Shown here: one piece after another, positions 28,745 to 40,542 of the stretch
How positions within the stretch are numbered: the first letter of the stretch is position 1
Layout of the letters: the number at the start of each line of letters is the position of its first letter
From: JASLEW01 sp963732005
GTDB lineage: Bacteria > Acidobacteriota > Thermoanaerobaculia > Multivoradales > UBA5704
Length of the DNA: 64,000 bases
NCBI GenBank assembly: GCA_963732005.1
Contig: CAVSXT010000003.1
Location: 682,001-746,000, forward strand
Reading direction: 5' to 3'
Position numbers and translations under genes: made by a program
The notes under the pieces: model-generated
What the model was told of the DNA's origin: nothing
What the model saw: only the letters and a program-made list of their open reading frames with translations
Database searches by the model: none

Positions 28745-30208
28745 CGGCAGCAGCGAGGTGCCGACGCCGCCGTTGATGAACAGCGTGGTGATGCCGCGCG
28801 CGTTGGGGGCGGCGAAGTCGAAGACCCCGTAGTCGTAGTACGCGCCCAGCGACGACCGCGTGGTGAGCGCGCCGACGAACGGCAGGCGCACCTGGCCGCC
28901 GTGGGTATGTCCGGCGAGCACCGCCTCGATGCCGCGCTGCGAAGCTTCGAGCACCACGTCGGGGGTGTGCGTGAGCACCAGGCGCGGCGTGCCCTGCGGC
29001 GCTGTCGGGCTGCGGGCCAGGGCCAACCCCAGGCGGGTATCGCGCGCCTCGTCGCGCCAGGCGTGCGACAGCGGATCGCCAAGCGGCTCGGCGAGCAATG
29101 ACCTCCCGGCCGGGTCGATCACCTGCATGTCGCGGTAGAGCACGGTGCCGCGGCCCCAGGCCCAGATCCCCACCGTGCCGGCGGTGACGCGATCGGCGGA
29201 ATGGTCCACCGCCCAGGCCTGCCAGCGGTCGGGCTCCGGCTGGCCGGCCGGCCAGACCCGCGCCGCCACCCGCACCGCCCCGGGCTCGACCCGGGTACGC
29301 AGCCGCAGGCGGTACCAGCGGTGGGGCTGAGGCTCGACGCCGGTGTCGAGGCGGTCGGCGGCGCCGCCGGTGAAGGCCGAACCGTGGAGGAGCAGGCTGA
29401 AGCTGCCGCTGCCGTCGTCCTCGCGGCTGATGCGCCGCAAGCGGATCATGCGGTCCTCGCCGAGCACGTAGCGGCTATGCACCTCGATGCCGGCGCCGGT
29501 GCTCGCCCGATCGATGCGCACGTCGCAGAGAGTGTCGTAGCCGCTCCAGGAGAGCGGCCCGGAGTCGTCCGCGGCGTTGCGCGGCGCTGGATCGTAGTGG
29601 CGGTAGAAGTTGTGCACCGGCGGGCCGAGACGGGCCATCTGCACACCGCGGCCATCCTGCCGGACGGTGCGGAAGGGGGACTTGCCGGCCAGGGCCAGGC
29701 GGTCGATGCCGACCTGCTGGTTGAGGCCCAGCAGCAGCAGGCCGCCGCCGGGACCGACGCGGCGCCCTTCGTTCGACAGCCAGGCGATTCCCGCCCGCCG
29801 GAGCGCCACCACCACCTCTCCCTGGTACTCGCTGTGGCCCTGCACCGCGTAGATCGGCGCCTGCGGCGCCAGCCGGCGCAGCTGCGACACGAAGGCCGCC
29901 GCCGCCGCGGTATGCCGAGCCTGGGGCAGCGGCTCGTGCACGTCCTTGATCAGGTCGCCGGAGATTGCGATCAGGCCGGGCCGCTCCGCGGCGACCCGGC
30001 GGAGCAGCTTGCGCAGCAGCGGCGAGTCGCCGCCGATGTGGAGGTCCGAGAGGTGGACGAGGCGCAGGCGCGGCCCGATCAGCGGCAGGTGGACGGCGTC
30101 CTCGACCAGCAGCACCCGGGTTTCCAGCCAGCAGGCGTCCAGCGCGCCCAGCAGCAGCGCGATCCCCAGACCCAGCAGCAGGAGCCGGGATCTGCGGATG
30201 GGTCGCAT
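28694..30208 (-). CDS. Membrane-anchored metallophosphoesterase with an inserted beta-sandwich-like domain
   Basis: Protein of 504 aa with an N-terminal anchor (LLLLGLGIALLLGALDACW) and a calcineurin-like phosphoesterase core split in two. N-half motifs are HLSDLHIGG (52-60) and SGDLIKD (83-89). The third metal motif reads QGHSEYQG instead of the usual GNHD/E. The C-half has LVLTHTPDVV (410) and AGHTHGGQVRLP (432-443). Between them, residues about 175-375 form an insert with features of concanavalin/DUF1080-type sandwiches (WYRLRLRTRV, GTVGIWAWGRGTVLYRDMQV). Relatives such as YkuE remove phosphate from lipid precursors. The altered motif may change metal binding. The 3' end overlaps the convergent transporter gene by 51 nt. 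Confidence 0.83.
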   Translation of the reverse strand: MRPIRRSRLLLLGLGIALLLGALDACWLETRVLLVEDAVHLPLIGPRLRLVHLSDLHIGGDSPLLRKLLRRVAAERPGLIAISGDLIKDVHEPLPQARHTAAAAAFVSQLRRLAPQAPIYAVQGHSEYQGEVVVALRRAGIAWLSNEGRRVGPGGGLLLLGLNQQVGIDRLALAGKSPFRTVRQDGRGVQMARLGPPVHNFYRHYDPAPRNAADDSGPLSWSGYDTLCDVRIDRASTGAGIEVHSRYVLGEDRMIRLRRISREDDGSGSFSLLLHGSAFTGGAADRLDTGVEPQPHRWYRLRLRTRVEPGAVRVAARVWPAGQPEPDRWQAWAVDHSADRVTAGTVGIWAWGRGTVLYRDMQVIDPAGRSLLAEPLGDPLSHAWRDEARDTRLGLALARSPTAPQGTPRLVLTHTPDVVLEASQRGIEAVLAGHTHGGQVRLPFVGALTTRSSLGAYYDYGVFDFAAPNARGITTLFINGGVGTSLLPLRFLCPPRFAVLELGS

Positions 30209-30355
30209 GGTCTGGTTGGCTGGCGGTGCCCGCCAGGCGAGGGCGGTCGCGAGGGCGGCCGCTGGGGCGGCCGGAGGGCGGCGAATGGTAGCATGCCGGG
30301 CCGATCCATCCCGGTGCCCCGGTGCTGCGGAGCGATCGTTTCTCGAGGTGGCGCG

Positions 30356-31675
30356 ATGTTCGACGGTCTCCAGGGCAAGTTGCAGGACGTCTTCCACCAG
30401 CTGCGCGGCGAAGGCAGGGTGACGCCGGAGGCGCTGCAGGCGGCGATGCGCCAGATCCGCCTGGTGCTGCTCGAAGCCGACGTCCAGGTGCGGGTGGTCA
30501 AGCCGTTCGTCGAGCGGGTGCGCGAGCGCGCGCTGGGCGCCGAGGTGATGGAGAGCCTGACCCCGGCGCAGCAGGTCATCAAGGTGGTGCGCGACGAGCT
30601 CGTCGCGCTGCTCGGCGAGGAGGGCGGCGAGCTGCGTCTCGACGGCCGGCCGGCGGTGCTGCTGCTCTGCGGCCTGCAGGGGTCGGGCAAGACCACCACC
30701 GCCGGCAAGCTCGCCCGCCGCCTGAAGCTGCGCGGCCGCCACCCGCTGCTGGTCGCCGCCGACCTGCAGCGCGCCGCGGCGGTCGAACAGCTGCAGCAGG
30801 TGGGCCGCGGTGTGGAGGTGCCGGTGCTGGCCCCCGAGGCCGGCGAGTCGGTGCTCGACCTGGCCGCCCGCGCGGTGACCACCGCCCGCGACCGCGGCCA
30901 CGACGTGGTCATCGTCGACACCGCCGGCCGCCTGCACGTCGACGAGGCCCTGATGCAGCAGCTGGCGGCGCTCGCCGGGCGGGTGGCGCCGGCCGAGACG
31001 CTGTTCGTGGCCGACGCCATGACCGGGCAGGACGCCGTCCGCAGTGCCGAGCAGTTCGCCCAGGCGTTGCCGCTGACCGGCGTCATCCTCACCAAGCTCG
31101 ACGGCGACTCGCGGGGCGGCGCCGCGCTGTCGATCCGCACCGTCGCCCAGGTGCCCATCCGCTTCGTCGGCGTCGGCGAGAAGCCGGACGACCTCGAGCT
31201 CTTCCATCCCGAGCGCATGGCCTCGCGGATGATCGGCATGGGCGACGTGCTGTCGCTGATCGAGAAAGCCGAGCGCGGCCTCGACCGTGACGAGGCGCAG
31301 CGCCTGGCGCAGCGCATCGCCCGCCAGCAGTTCACGCTCGAGGACCTGCGCGATCAGCTGCGCCAGCTGCGGCGCATGGGGCCGCTCGGCCAGGTGCTGG
31401 AGATGCTGCCGAAGGTGGGGCCGCTGCGCGGCCTCGACGGCGCCAACGTCGACGAGGGCGGGCTGCGGCGGGTCGAGGCCATCATCAACTCGATGACGCC
31501 GCACGAGCGCCGCCGCCCCGACGTCCTGAACGGTAGCCGCAAGCGCCGCATCGCTGTCGGCGCGGGCACCTCGGTGCAGGAGATCAACCGCCTGCTCAAG
31601 CAGTACCGGGGCATGCAGAAGATGTTCAAGGGGGTCCAGGGCAAGTGGCTGCGCAAGGCGATGGGAGGGATGTAG
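30356..31675 (+). CDS. ffh: Signal recognition particle protein Ffh (SRP54)
   Basis: SRP GTPase of 439 aa that targets nascent membrane proteins with 4.5S RNA and FtsY. The N domain starts MFDGLQGKLQDVFHQLRGEG; G motifs are CGLQGSGKTTTAGKLARR, VIVDTAGRLHVDEALM, TKLDGDSRGGAALS and VGVGEKPDDLELFHPERMA. The M domain is Met-poor compared with many relatives but has the SRP RNA-binding segment RKRRIAVGAGTSVQEINRLLKQY. ATG 30356 is preceded by GAGGTG at a good distance; the long open frame upstream is a shadow of the opposite-strand phosphoesterase. rpsP follows, the common gene order. Confidence 0.97.
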   Translation: MFDGLQGKLQDVFHQLRGEGRVTPEALQAAMRQIRLVLLEADVQVRVVKPFVERVRERALGAEVMESLTPAQQVIKVVRDELVALLGEEGGELRLDGRPAVLLLCGLQGSGKTTTAGKLARRLKLRGRHPLLVAADLQRAAAVEQLQQVGRGVEVPVLAPEAGESVLDLAARAVTTARDRGHDVVIVDTAGRLHVDEALMQQLAALAGRVAPAETLFVADAMTGQDAVRSAEQFAQALPLTGVILTKLDGDSRGGAALSIRTVAQVPIRFVGVGEKPDDLELFHPERMASRMIGMGDVLSLIEKAERGLDRDEAQRLAQRIARQQFTLEDLRDQLRQLRRMGPLGQVLEMLPKVGPLRGLDGANVDEGGLRRVEAIINSMTPHERRRPDVLNGSRKRRIAVGAGTSVQEINRLLKQYRGMQKMFKGVQGKWLRKAMGGM

Positions 31676-31717
31676 GCGCCGGCTCCTGGCCGATGGGTGC
31701 GGCTGCCAAGCGCGCTC

Positions 31718-31726
31718 TGCTATACT
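31718..31726 (+). promoter_or_regulatory. Extended -10 promoter for the rpsP operon
   Basis: TGCTATACT (TGn plus TATACT) lies 67 nt upstream of the rpsP ATG. No -35 match is visible at 17 nt. GGAGG at 31779-31783 is the rpsP ribosome site. Confidence 0.5.
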
Positions 31727-31793
31727 CTCCCGTCTTTGCTGCGCGCGGGGGGCCCCGGCGCGCCTACCCACAGAAGCTGGAGGCTCGAACAGA

Positions 31794-32027
31794 ATGTTGA
31801 AGATCCGCCTGCGCCGCATGGGCGCCCGGCACAGTCCCTTTTACCGCGTCGTGGTGTCGGACTCGCGCAACGTCCCGACCGCCGCGGCGGTGGAGGAGCT
31901 GGGCCACTACAATCCGACCGCCAATCCCGCGCAGGTGAACATCGATTCCGAGCGCATCGGCTACTGGCTCGCCAAGGGCGCTCAGATGTCGCCCACCGTC
32001 AAGCGGCTGCTGCGGGCGGCCGGCTAG
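31794..32027 (+). CDS. rpsP: 30S ribosomal protein S16
   Basis: Complete S16 of 77 aa, a small-subunit assembly protein. Characteristic segments are MLKIRLRRMGARHSPFYRVVV and SERIGYWLAKGAQMSPTVKRLL. First gene of the rpsP-khpA-rimM-trmD-rplS block; khpA follows after 10 nt. Confidence 0.98.
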   Translation: MLKIRLRRMGARHSPFYRVVVSDSRNVPTAAAVEELGHYNPTANPAQVNIDSERIGYWLAKGAQMSPTVKRLLRAAG

Positions 32028-32037
32028 GAGCGCGGCC

Positions 32038-32295
32038 GTGCCTGAGTTGGCCGACGATCTCCGGGAGCTGGCGCGTCTGCTGGTCGACGATTCCGAGGCG
32101 GTGACGGTTGCCGGGATCCATCCTCCGGCGGGCCGGCGGGACCGCGGCTCGGTCCTCGAGCTGCGGGTGGCTCCCGACGATCTGGGCAAGGTGATCGGTC
32201 GCCAGGGGCGCACCGCACGCGCCCTGCGCACGCTGCTCGAGACCCGGGGTGACCGGCGTGGCGAGCGGTATGAGCTCGACATCATCGAAGACTAG
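32038..32295 (+). CDS. khpA: KH-domain RNA-binding protein KhpA (YlqC)
   Basis: Single KH-domain protein of 85 aa with the GxxG loop in LGKVIGRQGRTARALRTLL. In Gram-positive bacteria KhpA pairs with KhpB in RNA binding and affects cell division; no khpB is seen here. The start is GTG 32038, 10 nt after rpsP. Compared with typical YlqC the stretch GIHPPAGRRDRGSV between the first strands is slightly long. Its 3' end overlaps the proposed rimM start by 26 nt. Confidence 0.9.
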   Translation: MPELADDLRELARLLVDDSEAVTVAGIHPPAGRRDRGSVLELRVAPDDLGKVIGRQGRTARALRTLLETRGDRRGERYELDIIED

Positions 32296-32935
32296 CGCCG
32301 GCGCCCGGCCCCCTGCCGCAGGCACCGCGGGCACCGCAGGCACCGCCGCACCGGTCCCTCCGGACGCCGGTCAGGCAGGAGGGCGGGGCGATCTGCCGGC
32401 GACGGTGGCCGTCGGCCGCGTGCTGCGCCCGCACGGCCTGCGCGGCGAGGTGGTCGTGGCGGTGCTGACGGACGCGCCGCGGCGCTTCGATCCGGGAAGC
32501 GCGCTGACGCTGACGCGCGAGGGCAGGCCGCCGCTCGAGCTGGTGGTCGCCGCGCGCCGTGCCGAGGCCTCCCCCCGGGTGGGCCAGGCGACCGTGCTGC
32601 TGCGGTTCGGCGGCATCGAGGATCGCGAGGCGGCGGTGGCGCTGCGCGGTGGCTGGCTGGAGATCGACCGGTCGCTGGTGCCGCCGGCGCCGCCGGGCAC
32701 CTACTACCACTACGAGCTGCTGGGGTGCCGCTGCGCGAGCGGCGGCGAGGACCTCGGCGAGGTGGTGGAGGTGGTGGAGGACGGTGGCGGCCTGCTGCTG
32801 GTGATCTCGGACGGGAGCCGCGAGGTGCCGGTGCCGTTCGCCGCGCGCTTCTTGCGCGCCGTCGACGTCGAGCGCGCCAGGATCGAGCTGGAGCTGCCGG
32901 CGGGGCTGATCGAGGCATGCGCATTCAGGCGCTGA
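32270..32935 (+). CDS. rimM: 16S rRNA processing protein RimM
   Basis: 30S maturation factor. The RimM N-domain begins ATVAVGRVLRPHGLRGEVVV, and the PRC-barrel half has YYHYELLGCRC and DGSREVPVPFAARFLRAVD. From ATG 32270 the protein is 221 aa, with an N-terminal tail of 30-40 Gly/Ala/Thr/Pro residues (partly repeats of G-T-A) not found in most RimM. A later start, or GTG 32249, is possible. It overlaps khpA by 26 nt and trmD by 19 nt, so all three are translationally linked. Confidence 0.93.
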   Translation: MSSTSSKTSAGARPPAAGTAGTAGTAAPVPPDAGQAGGRGDLPATVAVGRVLRPHGLRGEVVVAVLTDAPRRFDPGSALTLTREGRPPLELVVAARRAEASPRVGQATVLLRFGGIEDREAAVALRGGWLEIDRSLVPPAPPGTYYHYELLGCRCASGGEDLGEVVEVVEDGGGLLLVISDGSREVPVPFAARFLRAVDVERARIELELPAGLIEACAFRR

Positions 32936-33603
32936 CGATCTTCCCGGAGTTGTTCGGCCCGTTCCTGGCCACCAGCCTGGTGGGGCGGGCGGTCGCCCGG
33001 GGGCTGCTGCGGGTGGAGGTGCGCGACCTGCGCGAGTTCACCGAGGACCGGCACCGCAGTGTCGACGACGAGCCCTATGGCGGTGGCGGCGGCATGGTGA
33101 TGACGGCGCCGCCCTGGATCCGGGCGGTCCGGGCGCTCGCGGCCGAGCCGGACGCGGCTCCGGCCTGGCGGGTGCTGCTGTCGCCGCAAGGGGTGCGGCT
33201 CGACGACGCCAAGGTGAGGCAGCTGGCGGACCGCGGCAGTTTGATCCTGCTCTGCGGCCGTTACGAGGGGATCGACGAGCGGGTGCGGCAGACGGTGGTG
33301 GACGAGGAGGTGTCGATCGGCGATTACGTGCTGTCCGGCGGCGAGCTGCCGGCGATGGTGGTGATCGAGGCGGTGTCGCGGCAGCTGCCCGGCGTGGTGG
33401 GGCTGGCGGACTCGGTGGCGCAGGACAGCTTCCGGGAAAGCCTGCTCGACCACCCGCACTACACGCGGCCGCCGGTGGTCGAGGGCCTGGCGGTGCCGGA
33501 GGTGCTGCTGTCCGGCGATCACGCCGCCATCCGCCGCTGGCGTCGCGAGCAGGCGGAGAGAGCGACGCGCGACAAGCGGCCGGACCTGCTGGCGCGCGTC
33601 TGA
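32917..33603 (+). CDS. trmD: tRNA (guanine-N1-)-methyltransferase TrmD
   Basis: SPOUT methyltransferase of 228 aa that makes m1G37 in tRNA. Motifs are LTIFPELFGPFLATSLVGRA, DDEPYGGGGGMVM, the knot segments LILLCGRYEGIDERVRQ and EVSIGDYVLSGGELPAMVV, and the catalytic-Asp region SLLDHPHYTRP. ATG 32917 lies within the rimM 3' end. It ends 105 nt before rplS, which has its own promoter. Confidence 0.97.
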   Translation: MRIQALTIFPELFGPFLATSLVGRAVARGLLRVEVRDLREFTEDRHRSVDDEPYGGGGGMVMTAPPWIRAVRALAAEPDAAPAWRVLLSPQGVRLDDAKVRQLADRGSLILLCGRYEGIDERVRQTVVDEEVSIGDYVLSGGELPAMVVIEAVSRQLPGVVGLADSVAQDSFRESLLDHPHYTRPPVVEGLAVPEVLLSGDHAAIRRWRREQAERATRDKRPDLLARV

Positions 33604-33625
33604 GAGCGGCGGCGTGCCGCAGTGC

Positions 33626-33655
33626 TTGCGCGGCCCCGCGAAGTTGTCCAATAAT
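33626..33655 (+). promoter_or_regulatory. Promoter for rplS
   Basis: TTGCGC (33626-33631), 18 nt of spacer and AATAAT (33650-33655) form a sigma-70-type promoter 54 nt before rplS, within the gap after trmD. Confidence 0.45.
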
Positions 33656-33708
33656 GACCGGAACCGTTCCAACTGCGGAGCGCCGGGCCTTGATGGCGAG
33701 GTGATGTG

Positions 33709-34068
33709 ATGAATCAGCTGCAGCAGGTGGAGAGTCTTTACATTCACAAGACGCAGCCGGAGTTCCGCGCCGGCGATACGCTGCGAGTCCACGTGCGGGT
33801 CGTCGAGGGCGACAAGGAGCGGATCCAGATCTTCCAGGGGGTGGTGATCGGCAGGCGCGGCGGCGGCACCCGCGAGACCTTCATCGTGCGCAAGATCTCG
33901 GGCGGTATCGGCGTCGAGCGCATCTTTCCGTTGCACTCGCCCTCGATCAACCGCCTCGAGGTGGTGCGGCGCGGCAAGGTGCGGCGCGCCAAGCTCTACT
34001 ATCTGCGCGCGCTGCGCGGCAAGGCGGCCCGGATCGAAGAGCGCCGCGACGAGCAGCCGACCGCCTGA
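33709..34068 (+). CDS. rplS: 50S ribosomal protein L19
   Basis: L19 of 119 aa, at the 30S-50S interface. Typical segments are FRAGDTLRVHVRVVEG, RIQIFQGVVIGRRGGGTRETFIVRKIS and GVERIFPLHSPSI. The ATG at 33709 is preferred over the adjacent GTG at 33706 because of the GAGGTG ribosome site 5 nt upstream. rnhB follows after 17 nt. Confidence 0.98.
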   Translation: MNQLQQVESLYIHKTQPEFRAGDTLRVHVRVVEGDKERIQIFQGVVIGRRGGGTRETFIVRKISGGIGVERIFPLHSPSINRLEVVRRGKVRRAKLYYLRALRGKAARIEERRDEQPTA

Positions 34069-34085
34069 GCCGCTGGGCGCCGACG

Positions 34086-34772
34086 GTGCCGACGGTCCAG
34101 ATCCACCACCTCTTCGCCGAAGCCTACCGGCTGCGCCTGCTGCGCTCGCTCGAAGAGCAGCTGGCGCATTGCGGCTTCGTTCGCATCGCCGGCACCGACG
34201 AGGTCGGGCGCGGCGCGCTGGCCGGACCGGTGGTGGCCGCCGCGGTGATCCTGGACGGGACCTGCCTGCTTCCCGGCGTCGACGACAGCAAGTGTCTGGC
34301 GCCCGCTGATCGGGAGCGGCTGGCGGCCGCGATCCGCGAGCACTGCTTGGCGGTGGCGGTGGCCAGCGTGTCGGCCGAGTCGATCGATCGCCTCAACATC
34401 CTGGAGGCCTCCCGGCTGGCCATGCGGCAGGCGCTGGCAGGGCTCGCGCCGCAGCCGGACTGTGCGGTGGTCGATGCCGTGGCGCTGCCGGGGCTCGGTT
34501 TTCCCTGCCTGCCGGTGGTGCGCGGCGACGTCATCAGCTACGCTGTTGCCTGTGCTTCCATCATCGCCAAAGTGGAGCGTGACCGGCTGATGGTCGAGCT
34601 TGGCCGGCGGTATCCGCATTACGGTTTCGCCGCCCACAAGGGCTATGGCGTGCCCGACCATCTGCAAGCGCTGGCCGCTCGTGGACCGTGCCCCGAGCAC
34701 CGGCTCACCTTCCAGCCGGTCCTTCCCCGCCTCGCCCGTCACGCCCGCGGCAACCGCGAGGGAGATGGCTGA
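34086..34772 (+). CDS. rnhB: Ribonuclease HII
   Basis: RNase HII of 228 aa that removes RNA, including single ribonucleotides, from DNA duplexes. The active-site segment GTDEVGRGALAGPVVAAAV holds the first Asp-Glu pair, VVDAVALPG a later acidic residue, and ACASIIAKVERDRLM the C-terminal motif, with YPHYGFAAHKGYG behind. The start is GTG 34086. The stop shares one base with the ATG of the TPR gene (TGATG). Confidence 0.96.
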   Translation: MPTVQIHHLFAEAYRLRLLRSLEEQLAHCGFVRIAGTDEVGRGALAGPVVAAAVILDGTCLLPGVDDSKCLAPADRERLAAAIREHCLAVAVASVSAESIDRLNILEASRLAMRQALAGLAPQPDCAVVDAVALPGLGFPCLPVVRGDVISYAVACASIIAKVERDRLMVELGRRYPHYGFAAHKGYGVPDHLQALAARGPCPEHRLTFQPVLPRLARHARGNREGDG

Positions 34773-37700
34773 TGGCGGTCAAGCGCGAGCAGGTGGTGCA
34801 GACCGCCGAGAAGTACGTGGCGCGGGGCAAGATCGAACCGGCGATCCGCGAGTACCGCAAGCTCCTCGAAGAGAACCCCAACGACATCAATACGCTGAAT
34901 CGCGTCGGCGATCTCTACGCCCGCATCCAGCGCATCGACGAGGCGGTCGATTTCTTCAATCAGATCGCCGAGCAGTACGCCGGCGAAGGCTTCTTCGTCA
35001 AAGCCATCGCCATCTACAAAAAGATCATCAAGCTCGACCCGACGCGGCTCGACGTCTACGAGAACCTCGCCGAGCTCTATCACCGCCAGGGCCTGGTGAC
35101 CGAGGCGCGCACCCAGTACCAGGTGCTGGCCGACTACTACCAGAAACACGAGAACGCCACCTCGACCATCGCCATCTATCAGAAGATGGCGGAGCTCGAG
35201 CCCAGCAATCCCACCTATCACGTAAAGCTCGCCGAGCTGTACCAGCAGCAGCAGCTGATCGAGAAGGCGATGGGCGAGTACCGCATCATCGCCGAGCTGA
35301 TGATCACTCATGGGCACCCGCACGAGGCGGCCCAGGTGTACGAGCGGGCGCTCGCCATCGACAGCAGCAATCTCGCCTTCATCACCGACGCCGCGTTGAA
35401 GCTCAAGGAGGCTGCCGGTGCCGCGATCGCGGCCCGCTTCCTGTCGGCGGCGGTCGAGCGCAACCCGCAGGCGGCGCAGGTCGCGCGCATCATCGGCGGC
35501 GCCGCCACGGCCCCGCCACCGGCTCCGCCGCCGGAGCTGCCGCTCCCGGCGCCGGCCCCGGCGCGGGCGGCGGCGGCGCCGGAGCCCGCCCGTGGCGGCC
35601 ACCTCGAGCTCGACCATGACGAGGACATGGAGATCGAGCTCGACCTGGGGTCCGACCTCGTCCTCTACGAGCCACCGGCCACGCGCCAGGACGCGCCCGG
35701 CGCGCGCCAGGCTTCGCCGGCGGCGGCCGTCGACGAGGAGCCGTCCGCTCGCTTCGGCATGGCCGCCGGCTTCGATCCGGCCTTCGAGATCGAGGAGGAG
35801 GCCGGCGATGTTGCCGCCGCCGGTGCCGCGGGTGTCCCCGGCGCCCCGGCAGACACCGCCGCGGACCGGCGGCAGCCGGCGGCGCGGGACACCGGCGAGG
35901 TGGACCTCGGGGACGTCTTCGTCCTCGACATCGAGGACGAGGAGGAACCGGCCAGCCTGGTCAAGCCGCCTCCCGACATGCTCCACGAGCCGCGGCGTCC
36001 CTCCTGGGCGCAGGAAGCGGCGCCCCCGCCCCAGCCAGCGCAGCGCCTCTACCAGCCCCTGCCGCCATCGCCGTCGCCGCGGACCCCGCCGGCGCCCGCG
36101 GCCCTGGCGCCGACCGCGGGCGCGGCCGGCGCCGGCCCCGCGCCCACACCGGCCCCGCCGGCGGCGGCAGTGGCGCCCTTGGCGCCGGAACCGGCCGACT
36201 TTCGGCTCACCGGCACGTTCGAGCTGATCAACCCCTTCGCGGCCCTGATCGAGCCGGCGGCGGTCGGCGAGCCCCTCGACCCCTGGCTGTCGCCGCTGCC
36301 GGAAGAGCTGCCGCCGCTCCCCGAGGCGTTGGCGCCTCTGCAGGAGGCGCTGTCGCCCCTGCCCGAGGCGTTGGCGCCACCACCGGCACAACTGCCGGAG
36401 GAGGCGGCGCCGGCAGCCGCGGTAGCCGCACCGAGCGCCACGCCGCCGCCGGCCCCCGGTGATGGGCAGCCGCCGGCGCTCCACATCGACTCCGATCTGC
36501 TCGAGCGCACCGCGGCCGAGCTGCACCGGCCGCCGGTCGAGCGTTACGAGGACCTGGTTTCCGAGGCGGAGGTGCTGGCCAAGTACGGCCTCGAAGAGAA
36601 GGCGATCGAACGGTTGCGCGAAGCCGTGCGCCTCAGGCCCCGCCAGTTCGCGGCCTATCTGCTGCTCATCCAACTGCTCATGGACAAGGGCCGGCACGGC
36701 CGGGTCGTCGAGCTGGCCAACGAGGTCGCCAGGCTTTCCGAGAGCGGCGACCGCGAGCCCTGGGCGAAGCTGCGCCGCCGCCTGCTGGCCGCCGGCTACC
36801 GGCTGGACGGCGATCGCATCGCCGCCGGTCCGCAGCCGCCGGGTGGCGTCGCGCGCCCGCACCCGCCCAAGGCGGCGGCGCCGGCCGCGCTGGGCACCGC
36901 GCCGGATGCGCCAACCTTGCAGGCGGCGGGCGCGGCGGCCCTGACGGAGCCGGCGGCGGCCCCCGCGGTGCCGGCCATCGCCGATCCATCGGCGCCGCCC
37001 GCCGCGCCTGCGCCCGCCGCTCCCGCCACCTCGCGCCGCCAGCGGAAGGCTCCCGACACCGACATCCAGCGGCTGCTGCACGGGCTGGTGGATCGACCGG
37101 CGCGCGCCGGTCGTCCCGCGAAGAAGCCGGCTGCGGCGGCCGAGGGACCGTCCGCGGCGCTCGCCATACCCGACCTGGCCGCTCTCCCGCCCACCGCGCC
37201 CGCGGTGGCCGCGGCTGGGCCTGCGACCGCGCCCGCCCCGGAGGCTCCGGCGATCCCGCCAGCCATGGCGCCGGGCGCCGTCGAGCCGGTCGCGCACCCG
37301 GCGGCGGGCGGGGTGATCGAGCCGCTGCCGCCGGCACCGGCCGCCGCCGCCCCGGACCTGCTCGAGCTGCCGCCGCTGCTCGAGGCCGGCAGGATGGCCG
37401 AGCCGCCGGCGGAGGAGATCTTCAACCCGCTCGAGATCGGTGCCATGGTGGAGAGCGAGGCCATCGACTGGGACGACGACGATGCGCCGGGCCACGGCTT
37501 CGCCGCCGCCGCCAATGCCGCACCGCCGCCGGTGTCGGGCGCGGCCACGGGCGCGGGAGCGGCCGGCCCGCCGCCTCGCCCCGCCTCCCCGGCCGCTGCC
37601 GCCGCGAGCCTCGACGATACCGGTGGCATGAGCTGGCTCGACGAGGCAGACTCCGGCAAGCACAAGATCGCCGCCGGGGCTGCCAGCCTGTTCGACGAGG

Positions 37701-38189
37701 AGGAGGACTTCTTCGATCTGGCGGGGGAGCTCGAGCGCGACCTGTCGCAGGAGCCGGTGTTTCAGGGCGGCGAGCCGCTGGCGCCGCAGGAGCAGTCGCT
37801 CGAGGAGATCGTCGAGGGTTTCAAGCGCGGCGTCGCCGAGCACCTGTCGCCCACCGACTACGACACCCACTTCAACCTGGGCATCGCCTACCGCGAGATG
37901 GGGCTGCTCGACGAGGCGATCGGCGAGTTCCAGCTCTCGGCCAAAGACTCCCGTTACCTGGTGTCGTGCTGCTCGATGCTCGGCCTGTGCTTCCTGGACA
38001 AGGGGCTGCCCGAGCTGGCCATCAAGTGGTACCGGCGCGGCCTCGAAGCCGAGGCCATCAGCGAGGAAGACACCCTCGGCCTGCTCTACGACATGGGCTG
38101 CGCCCACCTCGCCATGGGCGACCAGGCGGGCGCCTACAAGACCTTCGTCGAGGCCTATGGCATCAACACCAACTACCGCGACCTGGTGG

Positions 38190-39341
<1,152 letters not shown>

Positions 39342-39362
39342 GGCGGCGGTGCTCTCCGGGTG

Positions 39363-39418
39363 ATTTTACGGTGCGAATCGGCGGTGCGAATCGCGGGCGC
39401 GGCTCGGGGGGCCGAGCC
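39363..39418. promoter_or_regulatory. Shared regulatory region between DHS-like and isocitrate dehydrogenase genes
   Basis: In this divergent gap the minus strand has TAAAAT (39368-39363), a -10 for the DHS-like gene. Two direct repeats GGTGCGAATCG lie at 39370-39380 and 39383-39393. A hairpin GGCTCGG (39401-39407) with CCGAGCC (39412-39418) follows. The direct repeats, abutting the -10, look like a transcription-factor site. Confidence 0.4.
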
Positions 39419-39457
39419 GGGCGGGGATTCTAGCAGGCGTGATAGCCTTTTTCGGCG

Positions 39458-40510
<1,053 letters not shown>

Positions 40511-40542
40511 GATTCCAGGCCGATCTCACCCGGGCAACCAGC

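Noticed and set aside
29201..30355. Open frame extending ffh upstream by 385 codons
   Set aside because: It overlaps the phosphoesterase gene on the other strand, has no family similarity, and the ffh N-terminus starts cleanly at ATG 30356 with a ribosome site.
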